Program-made: the position numbers and the translations under genes | The notes under the pieces: model-generated | What the model was told of the DNA's origin: nothing | The model's input: only the letters and a program-made list of their open reading frames with translations | Database searches by the model: none | Part shown: in pieces, positions 9,098 to 20,352 of the stretch | Layout: the number at the start of each line of letters is the position of its first letter | Position numbering within the stretch: position 1 is the stretch's first letter | DNA from: Tausonia pullulans | Lineage: Eukaryota > Basidiomycota > Tremellomycetes > Cystofilobasidiales > Mrakiaceae | Length of the DNA stretch: 64,000 nt | Direction: 5' to 3' | NCBI GenBank assembly: GCA_951802195.1 | Contig: OX637621.1 | Span: 1,550,001-1,614,000, forward strand

Positions 9098-9357
9098 AAC
9101 ATCAGATCACCCGCGCCGACGTTCTTAAGAAGCCTTGAGCTTCGTCAACTCAGCGATGTCCGCCTCCTCCGCCTCCTTCCCCCCCCCCCCCCCCCCCCGC
9201 CCTTCTTCAGTCCCATATGTACCCTCTACATGCATCATGCATCATGTATGCACTTTCTTGCACCACGTACAAACAGCAGGAGGATGTATCGATGAAGAGA
9301 TCTGAGCCCGACTAAGCAGGAGAGTAGCAAGAATCAGCGTCACTTGATGATCCGCAG
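9098..9357. other. Spacer with a run of 20 C
   Basis: Contains a homopolymer of 20 C at 9179-9198, and the direct repeat atgcatcatgcatcatg near 9231-9247. No gene is visible. The homopolymer length may be unreliable in the assembly. Confidence 0.6.
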
Positions 9358-9475
9358 TCTTTGGTGGTCCAACGGCTAAGATGTCCGCCTGTCAGTCAGA
9401 GATTGTCTAACCTCGTAAGAGGATAGAGGGTTTCACTGTCCGCGGGAGACCGGGGTTCGACTCCCCGCCAGAGAG
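9358..9475 (+). tRNA. tRNA-Asp (anticodon GTC) with 46-nt intron
   Basis: The acceptor stem TCTTTGG pairs with CCAGAGA, discriminator G73 as in eukaryotic tRNA-Asp. The anticodon stem TCCGC pairs with GCGGG around loop C-T-GTC-A; the intron (9395-9440) sits at the canonical place after base 37. The T arm is CGGGG-TTCGACT-CCCCG. A run of five T (9483-9487) follows as pol III terminator. Inside the intron, 9407-9426 can form an 8-bp hairpin (one A-A mismatch) capped by GTAA, a GNRA-type tetraloop. Removing the intron leaves a normal cloverleaf. Confidence 0.92.
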
Positions 9476-10142
9476 CGCTTCCTTTTTCAGCTCCCTGGAG
9501 GTGAACAAGCTACTGAAGTGTCGGGCATTTGACTGTGTGTGCCAGCAAGAAGGATGTATTGCGGCAAGGTGGGAAGATGGGAGCCCGAGGGGTGTGTATG
9601 TGAGACGGTAACTGATCTACGGCGCGACGTGAACATTATATCCTTTCTTTCCTTTGCCCGGGGTCCTCCTCTGTCGTCTAGCCCCCCTGAGACTTAAGGT
9701 AAGGCGTATGTGTGGCAGTATTCGACCGACGGAGAGATCGAGACAAGCCGACGATGTGCCATGTGAGGAACGGAGGTCATGTTTTCATTGACCATTTCGA
9801 TACGTGGTCCGGTAAAAGGCATGGAATTGGATGGGAAGAGACCCGATTGCACGAGATCAAGTAGTCCATGGCGAAACAGAAAAGTAATCCTGACATGCCA
9901 GGTGCGATCATGCGATGCCGACCTCGTCCGACCAAATGCCAAACGGTCAAGATCGTTCTTGTTCACTACAACATAGCTCGCAGCTGGGACTTCGTCAAAA
10001 AAGTACCCCAAGTGAGGCGGTACAACGAGAGACTGAAGCGAGATAGACAAGTCAATGACCTGTTCATTTACCTCGCCATCTCCTCCACAGCCGCGCACCC
10101 AGTTCACCCCTTGCCCAGAAGAGAGAACAAGACATTAGCATT
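9476..10142. other. Spacer downstream of the hydrolase gene
   Basis: Apart from the tRNA terminator near 9485 I see nothing supported. A minus-strand frame of 137 codons (9694-10107) has no recognisable motif, and much of it probably is 3' flank of the hydrolase gene. Confidence 0.45.
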
Positions 10143-11151
10143 TCACTGGTCCTCCTCCTGATCACCCTCCCACCCACCCAAAACCCACTTCTCCACCTCC
10201 TCACTCAAGAACTCCCCGTCCCCTCTCTCACGCCAGAAGTGATCCGCCCTGTCCCTATGGACAAATCGCGCCATGCCCTGTTCGACCAGCGGGTCTGCCC
10301 AGGCTTGGACGGTCGTGAGTGGAGTGAAAGAGTCGAGGGAGCCGTGAACGACGAGAAAAGGCGGTCGGGTTCGGTCCGCTCGAGCGAGAGCAAGGGATGT
10401 GAGTGCTGGATAAGAGGAGCGAGAGAAGGTGAGATGCGGGGCGAGAAACCACTGGAAGAAGAGGGGCTGAGAGAGACGGTATGTGCGGCGAGGGTCAGAA
10501 ACTGCGCGGAAGGCCAGAGATGAGAAGAGACGTTGACGACGGACTGGCGAGACGAGGAGGTAAGATGTTCGAGTTGGGCTCGGCAGAGGTGTTTGGGCGA
10601 GGGCGGAAAGTGTGCCATGCGAGTAGCCCTAATATTACAGGTGCAGTAAGGACGGGAGACAGACAGCCGTCGGCGCGCGAACAACAGGTCAAGGATGGGC
10701 AAGCGCCCGCTCGACTCACGCAGCAGAAGACTTCCTCCAACACCTCTCCTCCAGGAAACAGCTCCCTTCTCCCAGCCTCGACCAAGTCGGCATACTCGCG
10801 TGCGGCTCCTCGACCAGTCCAATCGACCGCCCACGGCCAGAACGACGCGGCCGGCCGGGGGTTGAAGAGGACGACGGGGAGACCAAGGGCGAGGAATGTC
10901 CGGGCGAGTCGGCGGACGACACTGAAGGTGGCCCGACCATCGTATCAACCGCAGACAAAGGGAGAAAGGGAAGGAGGGAGGAGCAGAGGCACGCACGCGT
11001 CGTCGCATGAGCCGCCAAGCCGAGCGTAGGGCGGCGCAATGATGGCAAACGCTCGAGAGTGTCGACGAGAGACAGCAGCAGGCGGCGGGCGAAACAGGAG
11101 AGCGTCGGTCGGACCGGGGAGCCGTGTAGGCGGGGGAGACGAGTTGCGCAT
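10143..11151 (-). CDS. Alpha/beta hydrolase, KANL3/TEX30-like
   Basis: Three exons on the minus strand (11151-10997, 10921-10720, 10628-10143) join to a 280-residue protein with every junction in frame. Family marks: the oxyanion strand APPYARLGGS, FNPRPAASFW, the nucleophile elbow GYSHG directly at the start of exon 3, the acid loop HGSLDSFTPL, and the catalytic histidine in RADHFW. Ser-Asp-His spacing fits the Abhydrolase_11 group. The substrate is unknown; fungal members are predicted serine hydrolases of the cytosol. The first ~35 residues are Pro-rich and the start ATG is a guess. It is divergent from the RhoGAP gene, 790 bp apart. A longer open frame over the same bases is not the gene, because it lacks these motifs. 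Confidence 0.82.
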
Positions 11152-11942
11152 GCGGTTGTAGATCGAGAGGGTTAGTTGCAGGACGCAATGCAACGTTTGA
11201 GCGGCCCAGGGGCAGGCGAGCAGAAGAGAGAGCAAGGGAGGGGCAAGAGAGCACGAGGAAAGCACACGAAAGCAACTAGACTAAATGAATGAAGTCCGCT
11301 CACAAGTGGTGTTTTGTTTGACCGATTGGGGTCTCCATGAGGGCCAGTCGGGCGAGACCAAAGGGGGAGAGAAGAGGCGAGAACGAGCTTCCTCAACACG
11401 ACGGACGGCCTCCAGTCGAAACCCCTCTGTTCCTTCTCACCACGTCACCACCTTCTCTCATCTCACTCGTGCACTCACTCCGCCAGTGACGGGACCTAGT
11501 GCTAGCTCACATCCAACGCCACCGCGCCTGCCCCTCCCTGGAACTTGCCCTTGATCCAGCTCCGTCAAACACACGGCAAGAGCGACACTAACGACGCGCG
11601 GCTCCCCCCTCGTGTCCGCTCTCTCCGCCGACGCCTGGCCCCTGGTTCGACGTCTCACCCCAGCCCGCTCGCGCTCGATCCCATCCCGTCCCGAGAGGCC
11701 AGCCTCGACCCATAGGTCGGTCCGCTGTCTCTGTTGCCGCCCGCGACAACGACCACCTGCATACACCCCAGCTGAGACCACGCGTCTCTCGCTCGCCCTT
11801 CTCATCTGGCGTCCCCTCTGCCCTCTTTCGCCCCCGCGCTAGCAGCGTTCTCCCTTTGCCCGTTGCGCGTCCGACCGTCGACGCTACGTCCGCCGCGCCC
11901 CGCCGCCGCCCATCTCTCTTTCGCCTCTCCCTCACCGGCAGG
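11152..11942. other. Divergent promoter region, hydrolase / RhoGAP
   Basis: CT-rich on the plus strand towards the RhoGAP start, as is usual for basidiomycete promoters and 5' UTRs. No separate gene is supported. Confidence 0.5.
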
Positions 11943-14900
11943 ATGACTTCGGCGCCGCACAGCAGGAGGCATGGTGAGTGTCTCACTCGCATCTCAAAAG
12001 AGACGTTCCTCGCTCGCTCGCCTGCTGGCTTCCTTCGAGGGATGGTCGCGCGACAGGATGCTCGCGCCCTTGCTCTCTCCGTCCCAGGTCGCGCGTCAGC
12101 TCGCTCGCTCGCCGCTTATAGCTGATGAACCTCCTCCCTTTACTCAGAGTCGATGATGCCTCCACCGACAACTCCGTTGTCCAGCTCGCCCCAGACGAGG
12201 CCCTCGCCCTTGCGTTCGGCCACCCCTCCTACAACCTCCAGCCATGGCGGCGGGTCTTCAGCCCTAGCACCCTCGCCGGCTACTCTCCCGCGGAGCAGCT
12301 CAGCCGCCCAGACGATGGCCTCGTCCAATGTCCCCATCTCACTCGAGGGCGTCCTTGCCGTCGCCAACGGCGACGCGATGGTTGCACTCGAGACGCTTGT
12401 GCGAGACCGGAACAAGCTGCTTGAGGAGAACGGTGCGTCCCGTTCCGCCTGTCGACCGTGCGCTGGACTTCCCTCGCGTCGACCGACTCGCCCGACTGAC
12501 GACAACCACACATGCATGTGCATCTACATGTCAGATGGCCTCTGGAAGATTGTCCAGCAGCTTCGGGACAAGTCCGAGTCTCTCCGCGCGGACACCACGC
12601 GTCTTCGGAACGAGCGCGACCGAGCGATTCGACACGCCCGCAACGCATCGGCCGCCCCCGGATCGTCGTCCTTGAGCCAGTTCACGACCTCGGCGTCAGC
12701 CTTCGGTCTCGGCTTCGGCGACTCGAGTGGCGATATCGCTCGGCTCGCTGGAGAGAAGAGCCTACAGAATGGCAGGAGGCCCAGCCCTGGCCTTGGGCGG
12801 CACCAGGTCAGCGATGAGGCTGTCTACTCGTCACCTCGAGGAGCTGCTGCAGCCGGCTCCTCGTTGGAGCGGCCAACGCTGCCGTCACTTTTGAACAACA
12901 CTAATCAGCAGCAGCAGACGACCAGGGAGGCTGGTTCTTCCTCGGCAGAGTCCTCTGCTCAATCCTCGTCCCGCCCTAGCTCGAGCGGTGGACGCCCCAG
13001 TTCCAATGGACGCCCAGGCTCTAGTGCGCAGGGCAGCGGGTCGCGTTCGACATTATTGTCGCAAGGCCCTTCGTCCCAACTGAGGGCGGATCAGGTTGAT
13101 CCCACCTCCCTGCGACATCCCCACACCTCGCCCCTCCCCGCGTCCGCTACCTTTGCGCCGGGACCCGAGCCACCGAGTTACCAGCCAGGACGTCAGTCGT
13201 CAGTTCCCTTGTCCTTTCCCTCCTCCTCCATCCCAATCGGCCCTCCTCTCTCAGGAGAACTGCGGCCGGCCTTCACAACGTCGCCTTCGACTGTCGGGCC
13301 GAGCTTCGCGTCGGCAACGCCACTCAGCATCGCCCCTCGGCATCAGCCGACCCAGGACTCCTCTCCTCCCAGCGGCGATACGCCACAGATGCCAGAGCCT
13401 CGCTCTCGAGAGTCTTCCACTTTAGAGAGTGCCCCTGCCGAGCCTAAGCAGGAGACCCCGCGCTTCCCTTCGTATCAGTTCTCCGTCTCCTCCCCTCGCT
13501 CTACCAACCCTGCAGCGATGTCGTCGGCAGCAGCAGCTTCCGCCTGGGTGCCTCCTCCTGGCCCTCCTCCTCCTCCTATCCTCTCTACAGCTCCCACTCG
13601 CTCCTCTTCTATCAGCGGAGCCTCCCTCAGCCCTAACAGTGGCGATCCCCTGACTTCGGCGTCCTTCGAGCCAGTATCCTCCTCGTCCAACCCGGGTGGC
13701 CTCCCCCAAGTCCCGCCCGCCTCGCCCTTCTTCGGCCACCAGCGACGATTGCTAATTCCCATCGACGGCGAAAGCGGCAGCGGCAGCGCGACCACTGCTC
13801 CAGTGGACCTCACGCATAATTCAGGCTCAGAGCTGCCTTCGAATAAGGCGGGCGATGGCCAGCAGCAGCTGCCGTATATAGACCGGAACAGCAACGGCAA
13901 CACTCTCGGCGAGACGAACGACCTGCTCGGCGAGTCGAGGCAATTGACACCCATCGGCAACCTCGAGGACTCGGAGCTGCAACGGCAGCAGCAGCGCGCG
14001 TTGCGGGAACGTATGCAGACCTTCGAGCAGCAGCAGGAGGATGTCTCAATGGCTGGCGGCGAGACCATGGACGGCAATGGGACAATCTCCCCGACCGAGG
14101 GCCAGTGGCCGGCGTCTCCGCCGGCCACCAACGGTGGCTGGGAAGGTCGCCGTCCGGCGACTACCTCTTCACCGACTGGGCAGCAGCTACAACAGAGCTT
14201 CCAGCAAGCCCCTAGTGGTCAAGCGTATCCGTTGACAGCCCAAACGTTGCCACCGCCGCCTTACCAACAACCTCAACATCAGCAGCAGCAATTGCCGCCA
14301 CCCCAAGGCCGTGCATCGATGTTCCCTTCCCCCTATCAACAGCGAACGCCTCCGACCGAGGCTGCCCATCTCCCCTCTCGCACCCAGCAGCAGCTGGAGG
14401 GTCCGCATTCCATTGCTCCTGCTTGGAGTCCGCCAGAACACCGCGCACCACCCGAGCCGCGTGGGTCTGTTGCGATGCTGAGTGCCAAGCAACAGCAGCT
14501 GTACCAACAGCAGCAGCAGGCACCGCCACCTCAGTCCGCGCTCCCGCCAGTGCGCCAGCCCTCTTCTCAGCCGAGTCTCCATCCGAGCGTCCTTCCCTTC
14601 ACATCACTCTCGATCCCCTCATGCGCGGTGATCACTAACGACACTGATCGTGAGGTTCTCCGTTTTCGAATCTCAATCGTTGTCACCCCGCGCCAGCAGG
14701 GTCTCTCGTCTTCTTCGTCGTCGGCGACCCCAACCCGGTGGCGGGTCGACAAGCTGTTCTCGGATTTCCTCGCGCTCGACAACAGCCTTCGTGGGCGGGT
14801 CGGAAGGAAAGAGGCCAAGTCGAAGGGCATCGTTTCGCTTCCGGAGTCAAAGGCGTGGAAGGATTTTTCCATGGGCAAGGTCGATCAGCGCAAGGTCAGT

Positions 14901-17900
14901 GAATATCATTCGTTTGAGAACATTGAAACGACTCACTCTGATAACTTGTCTTTCTCTCATCTTTACTTGCAGCATTTGCTCGAAACGTACCTTCAGTCCA
15001 TCCTCGCCGCCCAGATTCCAGAGAAGGACGACTTCTGCTACTTCCTCAGCACCAACGTTGTCCCCGGTGGCGAGGCAAATGTCGAGCCCCCCACCAAGGA
15101 AGGCTATCTCACCAAGCGCGGCCAGCGGCTCGGCGGGTGGAAGCGCCGCTACTTTGTCCTCGGCGGTCTCGGTCGCCCCGTTCTTGATACGTTCGACGGC
15201 AAGAACGGAGCGCACCTCTCATCGATACCGATCGCTGGCGCGCAGATTGGCCGGAGCAAGGAGGCGGCTGACGGAGGGGACCCGAACCAGCGGCACGCGT
15301 TCCTGATCATCGAAGCGCTCGCTGGTTCGAGCGGCAAGACAACGCGGCATATTCTATGCGCTGAGAGCGATGAGGAGCGCGACGACTGGGTCAAGATGCT
15401 CGTCAAGTACACGACAGGCGACTTCTCTCGGACCCAGACGCCCGTCGAGCGGACTACTGCGAGCTCGCCGGCCCCTCCGACGCTTCCTCGGTCTTCGACG
15501 AGCTCTTCCTTTCAGAGTGTTACAGGCAACACCCCGCCGCCCATCTATCACAGTACGACCTCGGCCCGACGACCCTCGATCCGCAAGCTCTCTAAGGACG
15601 ACATCGTCATCGGCTCAGCGCGGCCACTCGAGCAGCAGCTCGCTGGTCCGGAGGGTGCCTCCCTCGGCCAAAAATTCTCCTCGCCGATTGATGCTCCGGC
15701 GTCCATGATTCCCGGTGGTGGAGCACTGAGAGGAGCGGGCACGGGAGACGGCCGAAGTGGTACTGGAGGGCCGCCCTTTTCGGTTAGTCCCGCAGCCCCT
15801 CGCCACTCCCACACCTCGAAGTCGAGCTTTGCTCCGACGATCAACGAGATCTCTTCCTCGGGCTCCTTGCCGAACCTTTCGGACCAGGCGGGGTCGAACG
15901 GCGGTCGGGTCAACCCACCGCTCTCGAGCATGCGTTCCAACGTTGAACTTAGCCACATCGCCGAGTCTCCGTCGTCCATTTCATTATCAACTCGGTCTGG
16001 CCCACCGCCGTCCACCTCGTCTGGGGTAGCGGCGGCAGCTGCGAGCCTCACTCGGCAAGAGCAGAACAGGGAGCGTCGGAGGGCAAGTGTCATGCCTCCT
16101 CCTCGGCAACACGGCGGATCATCCTCGGCGACGCCTTCGCAACCTTCAGTCATCACCCCCATGACATCATCCATGGGCTCCATTCCCGCGTCCGAAGACC
16201 AGCACCACCGCAACGGCGCCCTCTCGCCCGAGAACAGCGCCAGTAGCGGCGGCGGGAGTTCCAGCAACCACAAGGCCTCGTCGACGTCCATGGACGCTGC
16301 CGGCGGCCGGCGTGGTCAGATCTCGGGTCCCAAAGGCGGGGCGCCCATCCCGGCTGGATTCAAGTTTGGCGCTCGCGACGACAGCGCCCCGGTGCCTGAT
16401 CGAGAGAGGAAGGCCAAGTCTGGGCGGTGGGGCTTTGGCTTTGGCAAGATCAGTGAGTGTTGCCGGTCGAACGTTCCTGCACCAGCCACTCCTTTCTGAC
16501 GGAGTTGCCCTTTGCTTCCAGCTGGCTCCTCTGTGGTCACCGCTCAGCCACAAATCCGCCCGGTCTTTGGAGTCCCGCTGCACGAGGCGCTCGCCGTCTC
16601 GCAGATCGCCGAGCTTCCCGCGGTCGTGTACCGGTGCATTGAGTACCTCGAGGCCAAAGAGGCTGAGAAGGAGGAGGGCATCTACCGACTTAGCGGATCT
16701 TCCGCCGTCATCAAGGCGCTTAAGGATCGCTTCAACACCGAGGGCGATGTCGACTTAATGCGAGAGGGAGAGACGGTCGATCCACATGCGATCGCGGGCC
16801 TGCTCAAGGTTCGTTGTCTCTCGCTAACTCACCCAGTTGGCCCTTTGCTGATGGAGGGACATGCAGAGCTTCCTTCGCGAGCTTACAACGAGTCTTCTCA
16901 CGCGCGAGCTCCATATGAATTTCCTCGCCGTCATTGGTCCGTTTCTCTCCCTCTCTAGATGGAAAGCTAGCTTGATACTGAATCACTCCGCCTCCCGATG
17001 CAGATCTCGTCGACAGCCGCGAGCGTGTCACGGAGCTCCGTCGACTCGTTGCCGAACTACCTTCGCCCAACTACAGTCTCCTTCGGGCTCTCACGGCGCA
17101 CCTCATTCTCATCGTTGAGAATGCTCCTATCAACAAGATGACACTCCGCAACGTCGGTATCGTCTTTTCCCCGACGCTCGGCATTCCCGCCGGTGTTTTC
17201 TCCGAGCTCGTCTCTCAGTGCGTTTGGTCCAATGTTCTCGCTGCCTTTCGGCGTTTGACAGTCTCTGTTTTTTTTAATTAATTCTCCCTGCTCACAGCTT
17301 CCAGAGCGTGTTCGACGATGTCGAGGAGCCGCCCGCGACTACGAGCGCCGGCAGCTCGTCCTCTACTGAGCCTCCAACGGATGAGCAGATGGACAAGCGC
17401 TCGAAGCGGAATTCAATGACGTACCTCTCCTCCACGGGACCGGAACAGATGCTTGGGCTTCAAGGCCGGAAGCTCTGTAAGCGTCTACTTATATCTTCAG
17501 GGTTGTCCCGCACTGACGGCCTCGACCCCTCCTCACAGCTGCGGTTGATTCGGAAGAGAGCGGCAGCGAGGACCTTCACCACCATTCAGACGACGCCGAT
17601 TCGGTTGATGAGCGCGGTGAAGACGACGATAGGTATCCTGTAGATGAAGACCCGACGATTCGGATGGGCCCCCCTCCTTCTGCACCCATTGCAGCAGCAG
17701 CAGCTCCTTGTTCTTCCTCTTCCGCCCCTCGCTTCTCCTCGGACCTATCCAACGATCGTGTGTCTCAGTCCCTCCCGTCTTGATGACTAACGAGGCTGAT
17801 TTTTTTTTCCTCCCGCTTGACTCTCAGATGCCCGCCAGGTCGCATCGGCCAAGGGTCTTCAGGTCACGACGGCCGCCTTGGAGAACCTTTCGCCACGTTC

Positions 17901-17958
17901 AAGTCCCGGCCTACCCGTCGTCAGTCCTCGTCCGACGGGAGGCGTGTCTGGGCCTTAA
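11943..17958 (+). CDS. Bem3-like RhoGAP with PX and PH domains
   Basis: Ten exons (11943-11973, 12148-12432, 12535-14894, 14973-16452, 16522-16808, 16867-16936, 17004-17217, 17298-17476, 17539-17757, 17828-17958) give 1751 residues with all phases closing. A coiled-coil patch (about 85-130) and a long Ser/Pro/Gln-rich region precede a PX domain (about 797-918), a PH domain (EGYLTKRG..., 933-1038) and RhoGAP (1399-1583) with the arginine finger in GIYRLSG and the NAPINKMTLRNVGIVFSPTL core. This order is that of yeast Bem3, a GTPase-activating protein for Cdc42 that binds phosphoinositides at sites of polarised growth. Start ATG chosen because exon 1 splices in frame. Two introns (12433-12534, 14895-14972) are multiples of three without stops, so retention would leave the frame open. 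Confidence 0.9.
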
Positions 17959-18228
17959 AAGCGGTCTTGTCTCTTCTTTTTACCCTCTCTCGTGCTATTC
18001 TTCTCATTCTCGTTTTCACCAAGTCCCACTGGGTCCGATACCCCTTTCCGTCTTCCGATTTTGTTTCCTTGCCTATCACTCGATTTCTTGTTATCTTTCC
18101 TTCTCTTTCTCTCTCAGATTTGTGCACTTCAGCAGCGCCGCCTCCAGTTGAAAGCAAGATGAACACATCTTCTAGACCCAAAGCAAAAGGACATGTAACA
18201 ATCACACTACCACCGAGCTCTCCCCTAC

Positions 18229-19906
18229 TCAGGGCAGCGAGTTCTCGAACTCGACGGCCGCCTTGAGCCCCTCATCGACCATCTTCTTCGTCGCCGCGCT
18301 TACCTGCGGCAGCGGGTTCCTGACGAACCCACCGAGCGGCGTCTCTCCCTTGGACTCGTCAGCGGGGTAGAACTTGTCGAGCGCGTACTTGGTGCCGCTG
18401 ATGCCGGCCTTGACGATGCACCAGTCGGCGTCGGAGACGATGTCCTGGACCTTGAGAGCCTCGTCGAAGTCTTGAGGGTTGCCCGAGGCGATGGCCTTGA
18501 CGGCAAGGTTGTAGAGGAGGACCATGGTCTTGGGAATGACGTTTCCGGTTCCACTGAGAGGAGAAGGGGGCGTCGGTCAGCCGAGGAGATGGTAAGGAGG
18601 TGGAAGTGATCGAGGGTACCCACGTGATCATGCCGTCGGCGCGCGCGATAAGCGCAGGAAGCGTGTAGTCGGCGAAACCGGGAACAACGACGCTGGATCG
18701 ACAGAGCAAGCGAGGAGGCCAACCTGTCAGCAAACCCAAACTGGTACCCCCGCCCTCTCTCTCTCTCTCTCTCCTGCGTGCGTCGCCAATCTCACAATTT
18801 GGTCGGGTGCCTCGCCTGGTACTCCTTCGTGTGGACGTGGCGGCTGACACGGTGGCCCTTGCCGATTCCAGCGCACGTGAGCTTGGTGCCGAAGATGTTC
18901 TGGTGCTCCGAAAGGGCGATGAGGGCGTCGGAGGAGAGGTCGATGCCCGAGGCGGCACCCGGGAAGTTGTAGACCATGATGGGGATGGGGGAGTTGTCGG
19001 CGACCTCGACGAAGAAATCGTGGACGGCCTGAGTGTCCTTGCCCATGACGAAGGCGAAGTATCCGGGACTGGTGGGAAGGCAAGGGAGTCAGTCAGGGGT
19101 CACGGTGGCGCGAGCAGAAGAAGGGAGGGCCAACGACTCACGCGATGACGATGCTGGCGTTCAAATCAGAAGCACCTTGCAAGTGTCTCAGCTCTGGCTC
19201 ATCTCTTCATACAAGCAGGAGAGAGAAACCTACGAGAAGTCGGCTCCAGCCTCAGCGGCCTCCTTGGTAAGCTGGATTGTTTCGCGAGCAGACTGGCCAC
19301 CGGTGCCGACAAGGAGGGCGGCGTCCTTGAGGTCGTTGGAGTCGAGAACCTCGCGCGAGGCCTTGATGATCTGGACACGCTCCTCGGAGGAGAGGTGGCA
19401 GGCCTCACCGTTGGTACCCATGAGGACCTGGTGAAGAGAAAATCAAAGCTCGAGTTAGCATGATATTATCTATGGTTGAAGACGTCTGCCATGCTGGTCC
19501 CGTCTCCAACTCCTTGGTAGCTCGCTCTCTCAGCCACACTAAGAAGCACATTAAAGCACAACTAGATAAGAGAGTCGGAGAAAGAGAGAGAGAGAAGAGC
19601 AGGCCACGTACAACACCCATGCCGGCCTTCGCAATGCGGAGAACCTGGCGCTGGACGGCCTTAAGGTCGACCGAGCCGTCCTTCTTGAAGGGAGTGATGA
19701 GCGGGGCGTGAGCCTGGGAGACAAGAGGGCAATGTTACAATCAGTGCTGCTCAGCTCTTGATGTATTGCTACTAGGTGAAAACAGAGGAGAGAGGGACGA
19801 TGTCGCGCAGGCGGTGTCGGACAAGAGATGCGCCGAGGGGAGGGGGTTGACATCCACGCATCTGCGCTGAGAAGGGACTCACTCCAGACTGGAAGGTGCG
19901 GGCCAT
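18229..19906 (-). CDS. Dihydrodipicolinate synthase (DapA) family aldolase
   Basis: Seven exons (19906-19883, 19713-19612, 19427-19234, 19153-19142, 19068-18796, 18692-18624, 18553-18229) encode 332 residues. Key marks are GTNGEACHLSSEER (substrate carboxylate loop), the active-site Tyr in VYNFPG and the Schiff-base Lys in GTKLTC. Exon 4 is only 12 nt and supplies the strand IVIA. The family contains N-acetylneuraminate lyase, 4-hydroxy-2-oxoglutarate aldolase and the fungal 2-keto-3-deoxy-L-galactonate aldolase; fungi make lysine by another route, so a catabolic aldolase of sugar acids or hydroxyproline is likelier than true DapA. Convergent with the RhoGAP gene, divergent from ketopantoate reductase. 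Cytosolic or mitochondrial; no clear transit peptide. Confidence 0.88.
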
Positions 19907-20352
19907 AATGATGATGTGGGAAGTAGCGAAGGGGAAGAGAAGAGGGGAGGAAAGACTGAAGAAAAGAGAAAGATGTGGTTGTGAGAGAGAAGGGAGACGG
20001 CGAGGGAATCCCGCCGTCCTCAGCCGGACTGATTTCCCTCTCGCGGCTCACTCGGGCCGGCATACCGTTGCGCCGAGATTCAGGTCGAGTCGTCCTCCTC
20101 AGCTTTCCCTGCTTTCGTGTCCCTCTCAGACCTGAGCCGGCACGGTTCTCTCATTCCCGCGAATACCCTCTTTCTTCCCAGTTCCCACGACTCTACTCAG
20201 CCTACGCTCCAACCTCTCGCAAGAGAAGCCGCCGCCGGGCTTCCCCGCCTCCCAAAACCCCACCCATCATCCTTGATTGTCTACGTAGACGGACCTCTAC
20301 CATCTTCGCCACCAACACCATCACCATCAACAGAACCCACCTTCAATCGAAC
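19907..20352. promoter_or_regulatory. Shared divergent promoter, aldolase / ketopantoate reductase
   Basis: The 446 bp between the two divergent starts must hold both promoters. It is pyrimidine-rich towards the plus-strand gene (about 20080-20345). No defined binding site is claimed. Confidence 0.5.

Noticed and set aside
10205-11275. 356-codon minus-strand open frame
   Set aside because: It overlaps the spliced alpha/beta hydrolase in another frame. Its translation is Ser/Arg/Pro-rich without motifs, whereas the spliced frame has GYSHG, HGSLD and DHFW.
18229-19906. True lysine-pathway dihydrodipicolinate synthase
   Set aside because: Fungi make lysine by the alpha-aminoadipate route, so a catabolic aldolase of the same family is more likely.
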